Below, piece after piece: positions 21,101-30,274 of a stretch of DNA of 64,000 nt. The notes beneath the pieces were generated by a model. The model saw only the letters and a list, made by a program, of their open reading frames with translations, did no database searches and was not told the DNA's origin. Origin of the DNA: Okapia johnstoni. Its lineage: Eukaryota > Chordata > Mammalia > Artiodactyla > Giraffidae. Position 1 is the stretch's first letter, and each line of letters opens with the position of its first letter. Position numbers and translations under genes: made by a program. Location of the stretch: positions 7,792,001 to 7,856,000 of the forward strand of contig JAGTYA010000026.1 of NCBI GenBank assembly GCA_024291935.2, read 5' to 3'.

Positions 21101-21770
21101 ATCTGCTGGAGGCTGCCCCTGGGAACCCAGTGACTCTTTGCAGAGTGCCCCTGAGGCTCCTGCAAGCTCGTTCCTGCCACCAGCCCCGGTAGGGCAATGT
21201 GGCCAAGGAGGAACTGGAAGCTGCCTGTGAATGTGGAGGCCAGTGGTGGTGGGACTCCCCCCTGCCGCCCCCCCGGGACTGGGCCATTTTGAATCCAGCC
21301 GACTGTGATCTGTGATTTTGGCCTCTAGGGTGTCAGGACTTGGGGAGGGTCTGAGGGGAGGCCCCTACCTTGGTCACGATGGTGGAGGTAAAGGTGCTGC
21401 GGTCATAGACCCAGCCGTCCACGCACGGCTCTGTGGTCGTCTCGCTGCAGTTGGTGGCCGTGGCATTGGGGTCCAGGAGCTGCCACTGTGGGTAGCGGAA
21501 GCGGCGACACTGGTGGGGCCCACGGTTGGGGCCCGGTGGGATGGAGACGGCCAGCAGGGCCTGGGGGTCTGGGGCCTCGGGGACATTGGCCTGGGCTGTG
21601 CCGTTGTCCAGGAGGGACACCCAGCAGCGGTGGCTGGGCACGGCGCCTGAGAAGTTCTCCAGTACGTTCTGAGGGGTGAGCCACGTGATGGGGACCAGCA
21701 GGGCCACCCCCTGCAGAACCTGGAACCGGCCCTGGCTGCCCACTCGGTCCAGGAGTTCAGAAAAAGCCAT
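15030..21770 (-). CDS. SLC22A12: SLC22A12 (URAT1) urate/organic anion transporter, spliced from 9 exons, C-terminally altered
   Basis: The gene encodes a major-facilitator transporter of the SLC22 family. In mammals URAT1 is the apical renal urate/organic anion exchanger. Nine exons (15030-15186, 15428-15536, 16029-16234, 17234-17349, 17521-17644, 19794-19962, 20037-20191, 20679-20776, 21369-21770) join by consensus GT-AG borders into one frame of 1536 bases, 511 codons plus stop. Human URAT1 is 553 residues. The N terminus MAFSELL, the N-glycosylated extracellular loop (NATATN), DRFGR after helix 2 and GRRPT after helix 8 are visible. Three differences from the family stand out. Two codons are missing in helix 2 (exon 2) and three before GRRPT (exon 7). 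The frame also leaves the alignment after GVYGP in exon 9, which removes helix 12 and the PDZ-binding tail. No earlier stop or frameshift exists. It is either an expressed variant or an early-stage pseudogene. The exon 1 start is the family start. Confidence 0.85.
15428..15536 (-). CDS. SLC22A12: SLC22A12 exon 8
   Basis: It is 109 bases, the usual length, with borders tccacag|AGATGG and CTCAG|GTGAGG. It codes [20 protein letters not shown] to ELFPTVLR, the conserved helix 10 and ELFPT block. It is intact. The equivalent exon is missing from the neighbouring SLC22A11 pseudogene. Confidence 0.94.
15540..16028. other. SLC22A12 intron 7
   Basis: Non-coding. It contains a pyrimidine-rich tract with a pure C run at about 15784-15796. 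Confidence 0.6.
16029..16234 (-). CDS. SLC22A12: SLC22A12 exon 7, with a three-codon deletion before GRRPT
   Basis: It codes helices 7-9 ([20 protein letters not shown], then [14 protein letters not shown], then ILANTLVPH) with borders cctcag|GTTTGC and CACG|GTGAGC. The tandem paralogue has 215 bases here and this copy 206. Three residues present in human URAT1 between LLLL and GRRPT are absent. The cytoplasmic helix 8-9 loop is therefore shortened. Confidence 0.9.
16635..16862 (-). repeat. Bov-tA SINE in SLC22A12 intron 6
   Basis: A nearly full-length reverse-orientation copy runs from a GT-rich edge at 16635 through the ggcaagaatactggagtggg block to cacctgggaagcccc. Confidence 0.93.
17234..17349 (-). 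CDS. SLC22A12: SLC22A12 exon 6
   Basis: It is 116 bases with borders atccag|GTCTTG and TGCGG|GTAGAT. It codes the rest of the cytoplasmic loop, [19 protein letters not shown] to WTCVFTLC. The reading frame is open and in phase with exons 5 and 7. Confidence 0.92.
17521..17644 (-). CDS. SLC22A12: SLC22A12 exon 5
   Basis: It is 124 bases with borders ccccag|GTGGCT and GTCGAG|GTGAGG. It codes [19 protein letters not shown] and the start of the large cytoplasmic loop. The Arg codon that became a stop in the SLC22A11 pseudogene is intact here (ESVRW). Confidence 0.94.
17645..19793. other. SLC22A12 intron 4
   Basis: About 2.1 kb of GC-rich non-coding DNA with a (GT)n microsatellite at 19445-19466. 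No additional exon was recognised. Confidence 0.6.
19445..19466. repeat. (GT)n microsatellite
   Basis: Eleven uninterrupted GT units in SLC22A12 intron 4. Confidence 0.9.
19794..19962 (-). CDS. SLC22A12: SLC22A12 exon 4
   Basis: It is 169 bases, the usual length, coding [20 protein letters not shown] through [20 protein letters not shown]. The donor TCCTG|GTGGGT was chosen because it joins exon 5 as SWWLAES, as in the family. It is intact. Confidence 0.93.
20037..20191 (-). CDS. SLC22A12: SLC22A12 exon 3
   Basis: It is 155 bases, the usual family length. It completes the [11 protein letters not shown] motif after helix 2 and codes helices 3-4 ([14 protein letters not shown]). The donor CTCC|GTAGGT was chosen over a nearby GT because it restores the family sequence MLLAEW across the junction. 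Confidence 0.92.
20192..20678. other. SLC22A12 intron 2
   Basis: Non-coding. No repeat or extra exon recognised. Confidence 0.5.
20679..20776 (-). CDS. SLC22A12: SLC22A12 exon 2, with a two-codon deletion in helix 2
   Basis: The acceptor is ccaccag|TGGGAC and the donor GACAG|GTGAGG. It codes [20 protein letters not shown] and onward to QVSD plus the first two bases of Arg. The usual length in this family is 104 bases; here it is 98. Where the tandem paralogue reads QSIYMAG, this copy reads QSMAG, so six bases are missing in frame inside membrane helix 2. Confidence 0.9.
20777..21368. other. SLC22A12 intron 1
   Basis: Non-coding and C-rich in parts. No extra exon recognised. Confidence 0.5.
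21369..21770 (-). CDS. SLC22A12: SLC22A12 exon 1
   Basis: This exon codes 134 residues from the ATG at 21770, covering the cytoplasmic start, helix 1 and the large extracellular loop. The loop contains [19 protein letters not shown] and [12 protein letters not shown], strongly conserved in SLC22. It ends at ACCAAG|GTAGGG on a codon boundary. It is intact. Neighbouring conserved cysteines and N-glycosylation sequons (NATA, NCSE) are present. Confidence 0.95.
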
Positions 21771-22367
21771 GGGGCCTGCCTGGAGGTGCCAGTGGAGGTG
21801 CCTACCTCACAGAGTCTTGCCCAGGGCAAAGGAACCGACACGGGGGGCCTGCCCCCTCTGCAGCATCTCCTGCTGCTCCGGCCGGGCTGCCCAGGGCATG
21901 GCAGCGGTGCCCACCGTGCAGATTCAGCCCGGGGGTCTCTGGGCGCCGTCACTCAGGATGGCTCTGGCTGGGACCTGAGTCTATGAGGTGTGACCCTGAA
22001 GCCACCAGCATCTCCTCAGAGATGCAGCTGCCCCTGGATCTCTGGGAGAAGCTGAGTTGGGGAAGTGGGGAAAGCGGAGGCTGAAGTCACCCAGGCTGGG
22101 GTCACTGTGACCAGGCGATGAAGAGGGCTTAGTAATCACTTCCTCAGGTAAAGTTTAACCCAGCTCTGAGGGAGGGACAGATTCAGAGGTCCCACAGCTC
22201 CCACCCTGCGTGGGCTGGGCGGCCTCGGCTCTGCCCTTCTGTACCCCTGCCGCCTCGTGCTTGCCTGTGCCAGGGGCATTGAGGGCTGACCCAGGAGAGG
22301 CGCTGCCCGGTATCCTCTCAACCTGAGGGCTGGCGTGAAGCTGGAGCAACATCCGTGCTCTGTGGGA

Positions 22368-22398
<31 letters not shown>

Positions 22399-22970
22399 AG
22401 CCCGAGTCACCAGCAGGCGTCCAAATCCCATGCGTCCCAGCCAGCGTGGTCCAGCCCCCCACCCACAGCCCCTCCCTTCCACGTGTCTCCTGTCATTAAT
22501 GACCCCCCCTTTGCTGTCACCCTCTCCTGAGTCTTTCAATGTCTCCAGGCACCCCATGGGTTCCTCAAGTTCAGTGTCACCCCAAGATATCTGCCCCCTC
22601 CCCAAATCCACTCCTAGATCCCTAGTCTTGTTTCACACCTCCCGCACCCCACCTGTCAACCCCTCCAGCGGCCGAGCCCTGCTAACTTCTCCTCCACCTC
22701 TGTGTCTCTACAACTGTCCCCTCCCTGGTCTCCCTGCCCTTGTCCCTTCAACCCATCCCCCACGCTACAAAACCCTCCTGTCGAATCCTGCTTAAAAGCC
22801 AGGGGCCCCCCCTCAGCAGCGCAGCAGGAGCTGGCCAACCTCCCTCAGCAGAGGTGGGGTGGGGAGGAGTGCATGCTGGGTGGGGGACTCAATAAAGACT
22901 GGACCCAAGCCAGGAGAGACCTCCCTGGTTGCAAGGGGGTTGATTGTCCAGGTTAAAGCCAGAGGCCACA
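21771..22970. other. Upstream region of SLC22A12
   Basis: This would hold the promoter and 5' UTR of SLC22A12. I could not assign a TATA box, HNF1 site or transcription start with confidence. A (GT)n microsatellite lies at 22372-22398. Confidence 0.4.
22372..22398. repeat. (GT)n microsatellite
   Basis: Thirteen GT units, about 600 bases upstream of the SLC22A12 start codon. Confidence 0.92.
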
Positions 22971-22972
22971 TT

Positions 22973-23290
22973 CCCAGGTGGTGTTAGTGATAAAGAACCT
23001 GCCTGCCAGTGCAGGAGATATAAGAGACGCAGGTTCGATCCCTGGGTCGGGAAGATCTCCTGGAGGAGAGCACAGCAATCCACTCCAGTATTCTTGCCTG
23101 GAGAATCCCAGGGACAGAGGAGCCTGGCAGGCTGTGGCCATAGTGTCACTGAGAGTCAGACACGACTGAAGTGACTTAGCATGATTGCATGTATACATGA
23201 GTACACAGATGCATGTGCCTGTGTGTGTACATGAGTGCACGGGTGTGTGTGCACATCTATGTACGAGTGTATTCAAGTGCATGTGTGACA
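22973..23290 (+). repeat. Bov-tA SINE with GT/CA-rich tail
   Basis: The SINE body spans about 22973-23182, with gcaggttcgatccctgggtc and gcaatccactccagtattct blocks. It is followed by a degenerate tgtgtgtacatgagtgcac tail typical of these elements. Confidence 0.9.
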
Positions 23291-24002
23291 TCTGGCAGAT
23301 AGATGGTGGGCAATAGAGCAGCGACGGTGACCCAGCCGTTTGTTCTCACGCGCTTTGGGTGTGAGGCCGCCCCTTCCCCGCCCACGACTTCTTTTTGTCT
23401 TGCCCACTCTTCCCTCTGCTCATTCATGTAGCTTGCAGGTACAACCTCTTCACCTCCCTGTCCTCTGTGCCCCAACCCACCCACTCCCACGAGCACCTTG
23501 TATTGGCTCAATGGGCTCCTGCCATTGCTCAGACAGTGCCTAACCTGAAATGCAGTCTCCTAGCTCACCCTGGGCCATATCCTGCATGTGGATTGAGAAC
23601 ATAAGAGCCTCCTCCTCCAGGGAGCTCTCCTTGCTTACTCCTGCCTCCCCCTGGAGCTCCGAGTGGGCAGTGGAGCCCCATCTTCGCACCATCCTGCACT
23701 TCCTGTTATTGTCCAGCTGGCCTCATTTCCATCTGGTTCATGTTGGGCAGAAACCCTTCTTTAGAGCATTCTTGGAACCCAGGTTTGGACAGCAAACAAA
23801 GGTTCCATGAAGACATACTTCAGCTGGTTTTAAAAATAACTTCTTTCCCCACCCCCCATAATAAAATTAATGTATGCACCTTCCAAAAAATTCAGAAAAT
23901 ATTGAAAGGTAAGAAGAAAACAAAGATTACTCCTAAAGTCACCAACCATGATCACCACTGGTAACACTTGGGTGTAAATACTTCCACACACTATTTTAGT
24001 CA

Positions 24003-24162
24003 ATGTGAGTTTGATCCCTGAGTTGGGAAGATCCCCTGGAGCAGGAAGTGGCAATCCACTCCAGTATTCTTGCCTGGAAAATTCCATGAACAGAGGAGCC
24101 TGGCGGGCTACAGTCCATGGGGTCACAAAGAGTCAGAAGGGACTGAGCAACTGAGTACACCA
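24003..24162 (+). repeat. Bov-tA SINE, 5'-truncated
   Basis: It starts at gagtttgatccctgagttgg and ends in gggactgagcaactgag. Confidence 0.88.
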
Positions 24163-25280
24163 CAGCACAGCACGTTCTGCTTCAGGAGCCTGGAATGTAA
24201 ACTAAGCTTAACATCTTTTGTAAAATCCAAGAGAAAAGCCTCTGCCTTTTACCTAGTGATTCTAGCTTAGCCACACGTATTGTGGTTATGATCATGTTTT
24301 CCATTTTAGTGCATTTTCTTCTTTACTATATTTTCCCTTTAAATCTGTTTCCTTGTTCCTGTTTTCCATGGAATCCATTGCCTTTTCTTGTTCTGTTTTT
24401 CTTCTGTTGGGTTTGGCAGGAGTTCCTTTTACTTCCTTAGCTTTCTATTTGAACACACAAACTAGGAGCTACTTTGTATCATCTCCTCTCTTCAAACCTC
24501 CCACCCCCTCTTCTGTCCTCTCAATAGATGTCTTTTCTCCTTATTTCCTAAGACAACAGAAGCCATCAGAAGCCAACAACCTGATTCTCTCACCAGCCCA
24601 CCTGCCTCAGTGCTCCCACAGTCTGCCTTCCCTCCTGCCACCATCAATGCCCTAAGTGCCCCCTTTCACCACGGCTGGTCCCTCCGTGTGAGCCCCCTTG
24701 CCCACCTCTCCACCTGTTCCCCTTCCTCCTTGGCACCTATCTTTCCCTCCCTGCTGGACAATTGCCATCAATGTACGAATATGTTGCTTTTTTTCCAAAC
24801 CTCAGAAAGGCCCCCTCCCTTTCAACCTCTCGTCCCTCTTCAATTGCCGCCCTCTTTTTCTGCGTCTGTCCACGGTACAATTCCACGAAAGGCTTGTCAA
24901 CATGCAGTTCCCGTTTCTCTCTTCACGTTCTTTTATGGATTCACTCCCATTGAGTGTTTGCCCTGACACCCCACGGTCTCCAGCGATGTCCCTGCAGCAA
25001 GTTCAGTGACATTTTCAGTCTTCATCGTACTTTGAGCATCAAAGCTCCTGAGCCTTCTCCTTTCCTACAACCCTTCCTCCCTTGGCCCCAGGGTTCGCCT
25101 GCATCTGGCTCTCCTTCCCCTGCCCCGCTTCTCTGTCTCTCTGGCTGATTCCTTGTCTTCTCCCCACACTCTTACCCCTGAGGCCACAGGGCTCAGTCCT
25201 TGGTCCTCTCCTCTGTCTCTCTCCTCTATCATCGGGACAGTTCACCTCTTCAAAAACCTCTTCTTGGAATGCTAGGCTGT

Positions 25281-25483
25281 AGGGCTTCCCTTGTGGCTCA
25301 GATGATAACGAATCTGCCAGCAATGCAGGAGACCTGTGTTCAATCCCTGGGTCGGGAAGATCCCCTGGAAAAGAGAATGGCAACCCACTCCAGTATTCTG
25401 GCCTGGAGAATTCCACGGAGAGAGGAGCCTGGCAGGCTACAGTCCATGGGGTCGCAAAGAGTAACACAACTGAGCAACTCACA
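25281..25483 (+). repeat. Bov-tA SINE
   Basis: A nearly full-length copy from gggcttcccttgtggctcag to actgagcaactcacac. Confidence 0.92.
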
Positions 25484-25857
25484 CTTTCACATTTTCAAGC
25501 ATGGGGGCCTGTTGAAATACCCTAGGCCCCAGTTGGAGCCACTCCTCCCTGGGGTGCCATGCCAGCAAATGAAAGCTTAGATAACATTTGTATCCCTGTA
25601 AATGCTCTCCTTGACTGGAAACGCAGTGTATACAAGCCAACCCTGGGCTCTGTACTATTGCCTTGCTGCTTCTCATTCCAAACAAGCCTGACTATATGGT
25701 CTCAGCCAACCCGATATTTTCTTCTTTTCTCATCCTATTTTTTATTCTTTATCTTATTAGGCTTCTTGCCTTCCCCCTCCCCTATTTTGCGGTTCTCTGA
25801 ATGGAGATGATCAATGTTACAGAGGGTTTTTTTTTTTTTTCCAATTTTCATCTTATT

Positions 25858-26283
25858 CACAGTTTTTAAAAAATTTTATTGGAGTACAGCTCATTTGCAA
25901 CGTTGTGTTAGTTTCAGGTGTACAGCATAGTGATTCAGCTTCATATATATAATATATATACATTTTTTACAGATTATTTTCCCTTACAGAATATTGAGTA
26001 GAGTTCCCCGTGCTGTGTAGTAGATCCTTGTTGGCTATCTGTTTTACATGTACTAGTGTGTATGTTAACCCTAAGCTTCTAATTTATCTCTGGTCCCTCC
26101 CACATTTCTTCTTAGGTCACTGTAAGTCTGTTTTCGAAATCTATGAGTCTTATCCATTTTGTACATAAGTTCATTTATATGATTTTTAAAAAACTAAATT
26201 CCACGTATGAGTGATATCATACATTATTTGTCTTTCTCTGTCTGACACTTCATTTAGTGTGATAATCTCTAGGTCCATCCATG
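25858..26283 (-). repeat. LINE-1 3' end
   Basis: The AT-rich segment has the wording of mammalian L1 3' ends read in reverse (tattggagtacagct, gtgttagtttcaggtgtaca, gataatctctaggtccatcc). No coding part is kept. Confidence 0.7.
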
Positions 26284-26809
26284 AAGTGCTAAGCTTTGTG
26301 TATCACCTCGGTTATCTTCTTTAATTATTTTCTAGCAGACCTAATAAACGTCTCATACGTACCAAGGCCCAAGTTGAGTTCCCTTTCAACATACTTCTCT
26401 GTGGCTTTCCCCTCTCAGCTCTTAGAGACTCCACTTTTCCTGTAGCTCAGTACAAAACCCTGGAAGTCATCCCTGTCAAACTGCGTATGCCATTTGCCAA
26501 GATGGCCTGTTGTCTTGACCTTCAAGCCATGCCCGGGCCATGCCCGCTTCTCGCCTCCTCCACTGCTCCCTCTGTGTCCCAAGCCACCGCCCTGTTTCCC
26601 TGGATTATAGCAGGGGCCTCCTCGCTGGCCTCCCTGCCTCCGTCTTTGAGCCTCTGCCATCCACTCTCCACAGGCTCATAGAGGGATTCTGTTTTACTTT
26701 GTTGATGAAAGAATTAATCAGTAGTCAATCTAAGAAAGAAATGGAAATTTTTATTTGAGGATCAAACTGAGGGTTATAACCTAAGAGACAGTCTCGCAGA
26801 GGCTGAGAG

Positions 26810-27072
26810 TTCTCCTGCATTGCAGGAGGGTTCTTTACTGTCTGAGCCACCAGAAAAGCTTCTGTTTTATGATTTTGGTTTTGGCCCCAAGGCTTGTAGG
26901 ATTTTAGCTCCCTGACCAGAGATTGAACCCGCACTGCATTGGAAACCAAAGTCCTAACTACTGGACAGTCCCAACTTAGCTCTTTTAAAAAATATTTATT
27001 TGGCTGCGATGGGTCTTAGTTGCAGCACACAGGATCTTCAGTCTTCATTGCGGCTGTGGGATCTAGTTCCTT
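26810..27072 (-). repeat. tRNA-derived SINE fragments of cetartiodactyl (CHR-like) type
   Basis: The segment contains gattgaacccgcactgcatt, actactggacagtccc and tagttgcagcacacaggatc, wording typical of older cetartiodactyl SINEs in reverse orientation. A separate short Bov-like piece with tctgagccaccag lies near 26835. Confidence 0.6.
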
Positions 27073-27073
27073 G

Positions 27074-27275
27074 AAAGTGAAGTCACTCAGTCGTGCCCGA
27101 CTCTTTGCAACCCCATGGACTGTACCTGCCAGGCTCCTCCATCCATGGGATTTTCCAGGCAAGGTTACTGGAGTGGGTTGCCATTACCTTCTCCAGGGGA
27201 TCTTCCCAACCCAGGGATCGAACCCGGGTCTCCTGTTTTGCAGGCAGACTCTTTACCATCTGAGCCACAAGGGGG
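27074..27275 (-). repeat. Bov-tA SINE
   Basis: A reverse-orientation copy from gaagtcactcagtcgtgccc to ccatctgagccacaag. Confidence 0.93.
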
Positions 27276-27654
27276 TTGATCAGGGATGACTAGTTCCTTG
27301 ACCAGGGATGAACCCAGGCCCCTTGCATTGGGACTATGGCGTCTTAGCCGCTGGGCCAGCAGGGAGGTCCCCTTTAGTACTTTTCTAAATGTGAGAATGT
27401 GCAAGAATTTGAATTCATAAAAAATTTCTACTGAAAGTAGCTAATTATCAGAATGCCTTTTCTGCAAGTTTTCTAGAGCGTAGAGTACCTCATCTTGATC
27501 TTTGGCCTCAAATATTTTTTAGGACTATTGTATGTCAGAGACTATAGTGGCTAATGACTTAATTCTTATAGAACTGGATAGTAGGCAACATTCTTTATTT
27601 TACAATCCCTTCCCTTTTGATCTTAATTCCAATCAAGGCTTAGGAGGTGTTTTG

Positions 27655-28980
27655 TGACCAAAGAAAGGCAATCCCAAAGAATGCTCAAACTACCGCACAA
27701 TTGCACTCATCTCACATGCTAGTAAAGTAATGCTCAAAATTCTCCAAGCCAAGCTTCAGCAATACGTGAACCGTGAACTTCCAGATGTTTAAGCTGGTTT
27801 TAGAAAAGGCAGAGGAACCAGAGATCAAATTGCCAATATCTGCTGGATCATTGAAAAAGCAAGAGAGTTCCAGAAAAACATCTATTTCTGCTTTATTGAC
27901 TATGCCAAAGCCTTTGACTGTGTGGATCACAATAAACTGTGGAAAATTCTGAAAGAGATGGGAATACCAGAGCATCTGACCTGTCTCTTGAGAAACCTGT
28001 ATGCAGGTCAGGAAGCAACAGTTAGAACTGGACATGGAACAACAGACTGGTTCCAAATAGGAAAAGGAGTACGTCAAATCTGTATATTGTCACCCTGCTT
28101 ATTTAACTTATACACAGAGTACATCATGAGAAATGCTGGGCTGGATGAAACACAAGCTGGAATCAAGATTGCCGGGAGAAATATCAATAACCTCAGATAT
28201 GCAGATGACACCACCGTTATGGCAGAAAGTGAAGAAGAACTAAAGAGCCTCTTGATGAAAGTGAAAGAGGAGAGTGAAAAAGTTGGCTTAAAGCTCAACG
28301 TTCAGAAAACTAAGATCATGGCATCTGGTCCCATCACTTCATGGGAAATAGATGGGGAAACAGTGGAAACAGTGTCAGACTTTATTTTTTTGGGCTCCAA
28401 AATCACTGCAGATGGTGATTGCAGCCATGAAATTAAAAGACGCTTACTCCTTGGAAGGAAGGTTATGACCAACCTAGATAGCATATTTAAAAGCAAAGAC
28501 ATTACTTTGCCAACAAAGGTCCGTCTAGTCAAGGCTATGGTTTTTCCAGTGGTCATGTATGGATGTGAGAGTTGCACGGTGAAGAAAGCTGAGTGCCACA
28601 GAATTGATGCTTTTGAACTGTGGTGTTTGAGAAGACTCTTGAGAGTCCCTTGGACTGCAGGAGATGCAATCAATCCATCCTAAAAGAGATCAATCCTGGG
28701 TGTTCACTGGAAGGACTGATGTTGAAGCTGAAACTCCAATACTTTGGCCACCTCATGCGAAGAGTTGACTCATTGGAAAAGACCCTGATGCTGGGTAGGA
28801 TTGGGGGCAGGAGGAGAAGGGGACGACAGAGGATGAGATGGTTGGATGGCATCACTGACTCAATGGACATGGGTTTGGGTAGACTCTGGGAGTTGGTGAT
28901 GGGCAGAGAGGCCTGGCGTGCTGCAATTCACGGGGTTGCAAAGAGTTGGACACGGCTGAGCGACTGAACTGAACTGAACT
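27655..28980 (+). mobile_element. BovB LINE (RTE-class), 5'-truncated, with decayed reverse transcriptase
   Basis: The segment encodes most of the reverse-transcriptase region of BovB. In order one sees the AFDCVDH block, GVRQICILSPCLFNLY, the catalytic YADD motif (near 28197-28208), FLGSKITADGDCSHEIKRR and the C-terminal [11 protein letters not shown]. The 3' end closes with a short actgaactgaact repeat. An early stop lies at about 27789 (a TTTAAG shift-like change before CTGG) and the end of the frame is broken near 28665. It is not competent to move. BovB is characteristic of ruminants, where it entered by horizontal transfer. Confidence 0.93.
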
Positions 28981-29086
28981 GTGACCAATTTGTCCAACCA
29001 CGCTAGGAATTCTCATTTCAGGGTCAGGCAAGGATTTTGTTGATCAGCCACTCACTGTGCTGTTCCTGGGTTAGGCCCTGTTGGTG

Positions 29087-29269
29087 CATGTGTGCTCAGT
29101 CGTGTCCAACTCTTTACAACCCCATGGACCTGCCAGGCTCCTCTGTCCATGGGATTCTCCAGGCAAGAATACTAGAGTGGGTTGCCATTCTCTTCTCCAG
29201 GGGATCTTCCTGACCCCAGGACTAAAGCCCTGCCTCCTGTATCTCCCACTGAGCCACCTGGGAAGCCCT
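29087..29269 (-). repeat. Bov-tA SINE
   Basis: A reverse-orientation copy from tgtgctcagtcgtgtccaac to gagccacctgggaagccc. Confidence 0.92.
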
Positions 29270-29514
29270 AGGCCCTGTTAACAGTAGCCCAAAGCCTCTG
29301 GGCTGCCTGTCTTACTAGTTTCTTATGGTTCATGAAATGGTTCTGCCTAGTTGCTTTTCCCATGTTTAATTACACGATCATTGATCTTATAAAACTGGAT
29401 ATTTTATATATTGTTTCCAGGCCTCTGCACTGGGTGCTGTGTGTGTTCCATCGTGTTCCACTCTTTTTGACCCCATGGACTGTAACCCACTAGGCTCCTC
29501 TGTCTGTGGGATTT

Positions 29515-30151
29515 CCCAGGTGCTGCGGCCAGCACAGCAGGTAGGGATCAAAAGTGGTTGACGCACAATTTGGGAAAAAGAAACTAGAGACAGAATGAAA
29601 GTTTTAAAGGTGGGACTGGGGGACTCAAGACCTCTTGGGTCAAGAGCCCTGTTCCTCAGAGTCACATCATTCTTATTTAGTGTCTTGGCGAGCAGAAAGT
29701 ATCTGCTGTGCCACGATGAAGTCAGCCTCCTGTGTCCCCGGTCACTTTAGTGTCTTGGCGAGCAGGAAGTATCTGCTGTGCCACGATGAAGTCAGCCTCC
29801 TGTGTCCCCGGTCACACCTCCTGTTTTATTGATTACTTTAAACTATCTTTGTTATTTTCTTGTACAAGGGCTCTCACATGGCTGGAGGTCACAGACCCGC
29901 ACGTGCCTTGGGAAAGCATCTTAGTGTGAGCACAAGCAGTGTTCTGAACCTGCGCTGACCCGGCGTTCCAAGGTCCACACTACGTTTTTCCTTAGCTTAT
30001 CAGGGCATGACAGCCCCAACTGATCAACCCGATGTACTTTTATTTGGGTTATGCTGTATTGCTATAGCTTGCTTTTATTCTTTTCCCATGGTGATTTTCT
30101 CATGGCTTAGCCAGAGCAACAGGCGGCTGACTATTAACCCCTGCACCCAGA
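29515..30151. mobile_element. Solo LTR of an endogenous retrovirus, with 6-bp target duplication
   Basis: The 625-base insert (29521-30145) starts TG and ends CA. It is flanked by cccagg (29515-29520) and cccaga (30146-30151), a 6-base target duplication with one mismatch. It interrupts a Bov-tA SINE, so it is younger than that SINE. No gag, pol or env sequence is present, so it is a recombined solo LTR. Orientation is unsure; polyadenylation-like AATAAA is easier to find on the minus strand. It contains a 70-bp tandem duplication. Confidence 0.8.
29676..29815. repeat. 70-bp tandem duplication inside the solo LTR
   Basis: Units at 29676-29745 and 29746-29815 are the same except for one base (agcagaaagt against agcaggaagt). 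Direct repeats of this size in LTRs are commonly enhancer repeats in the U3 part; that role is inferred here. Confidence 0.92.
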
Positions 30152-30274
30152 CAAGAATACTGGAGTCGGTTGCCATTTCCTTCTCCAGGGGATCTTCCTG
30201 AGCCAGGGACAGAACCCACGTCTCCTGCATTAGCAGACAAATTCTTTACCATTAGCGCCACGTGGGAAGCCCAT

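Larger units (their letters stand above)
29430..30273 (-). repeat. Bov-tA SINE split by a solo LTR
   Basis: The 5' part is at 29430-29520, ending gggatttcccagg. The 3' part is at 30146-30273, beginning caagaatactggagtcggtt. Joined, they make one normal SINE across the gcaagaatactgg region. Everything between is the inserted LTR described separately. Confidence 0.88.

Noticed and set aside
22973..23182. tRNA gene in the SINE head
   Set aside because: The tRNA-like wording (ggttcgatccctgggtc) belongs to the SINE. No complete cloverleaf with anticodon arm can be drawn.
27922..28683. 253-codon reverse transcriptase frame as a domesticated host gene
   Set aside because: It matches BovB LINE sequence with upstream stop and downstream frame break, and similar copies occur at 60690 and 62100. 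There is no sign of selection.
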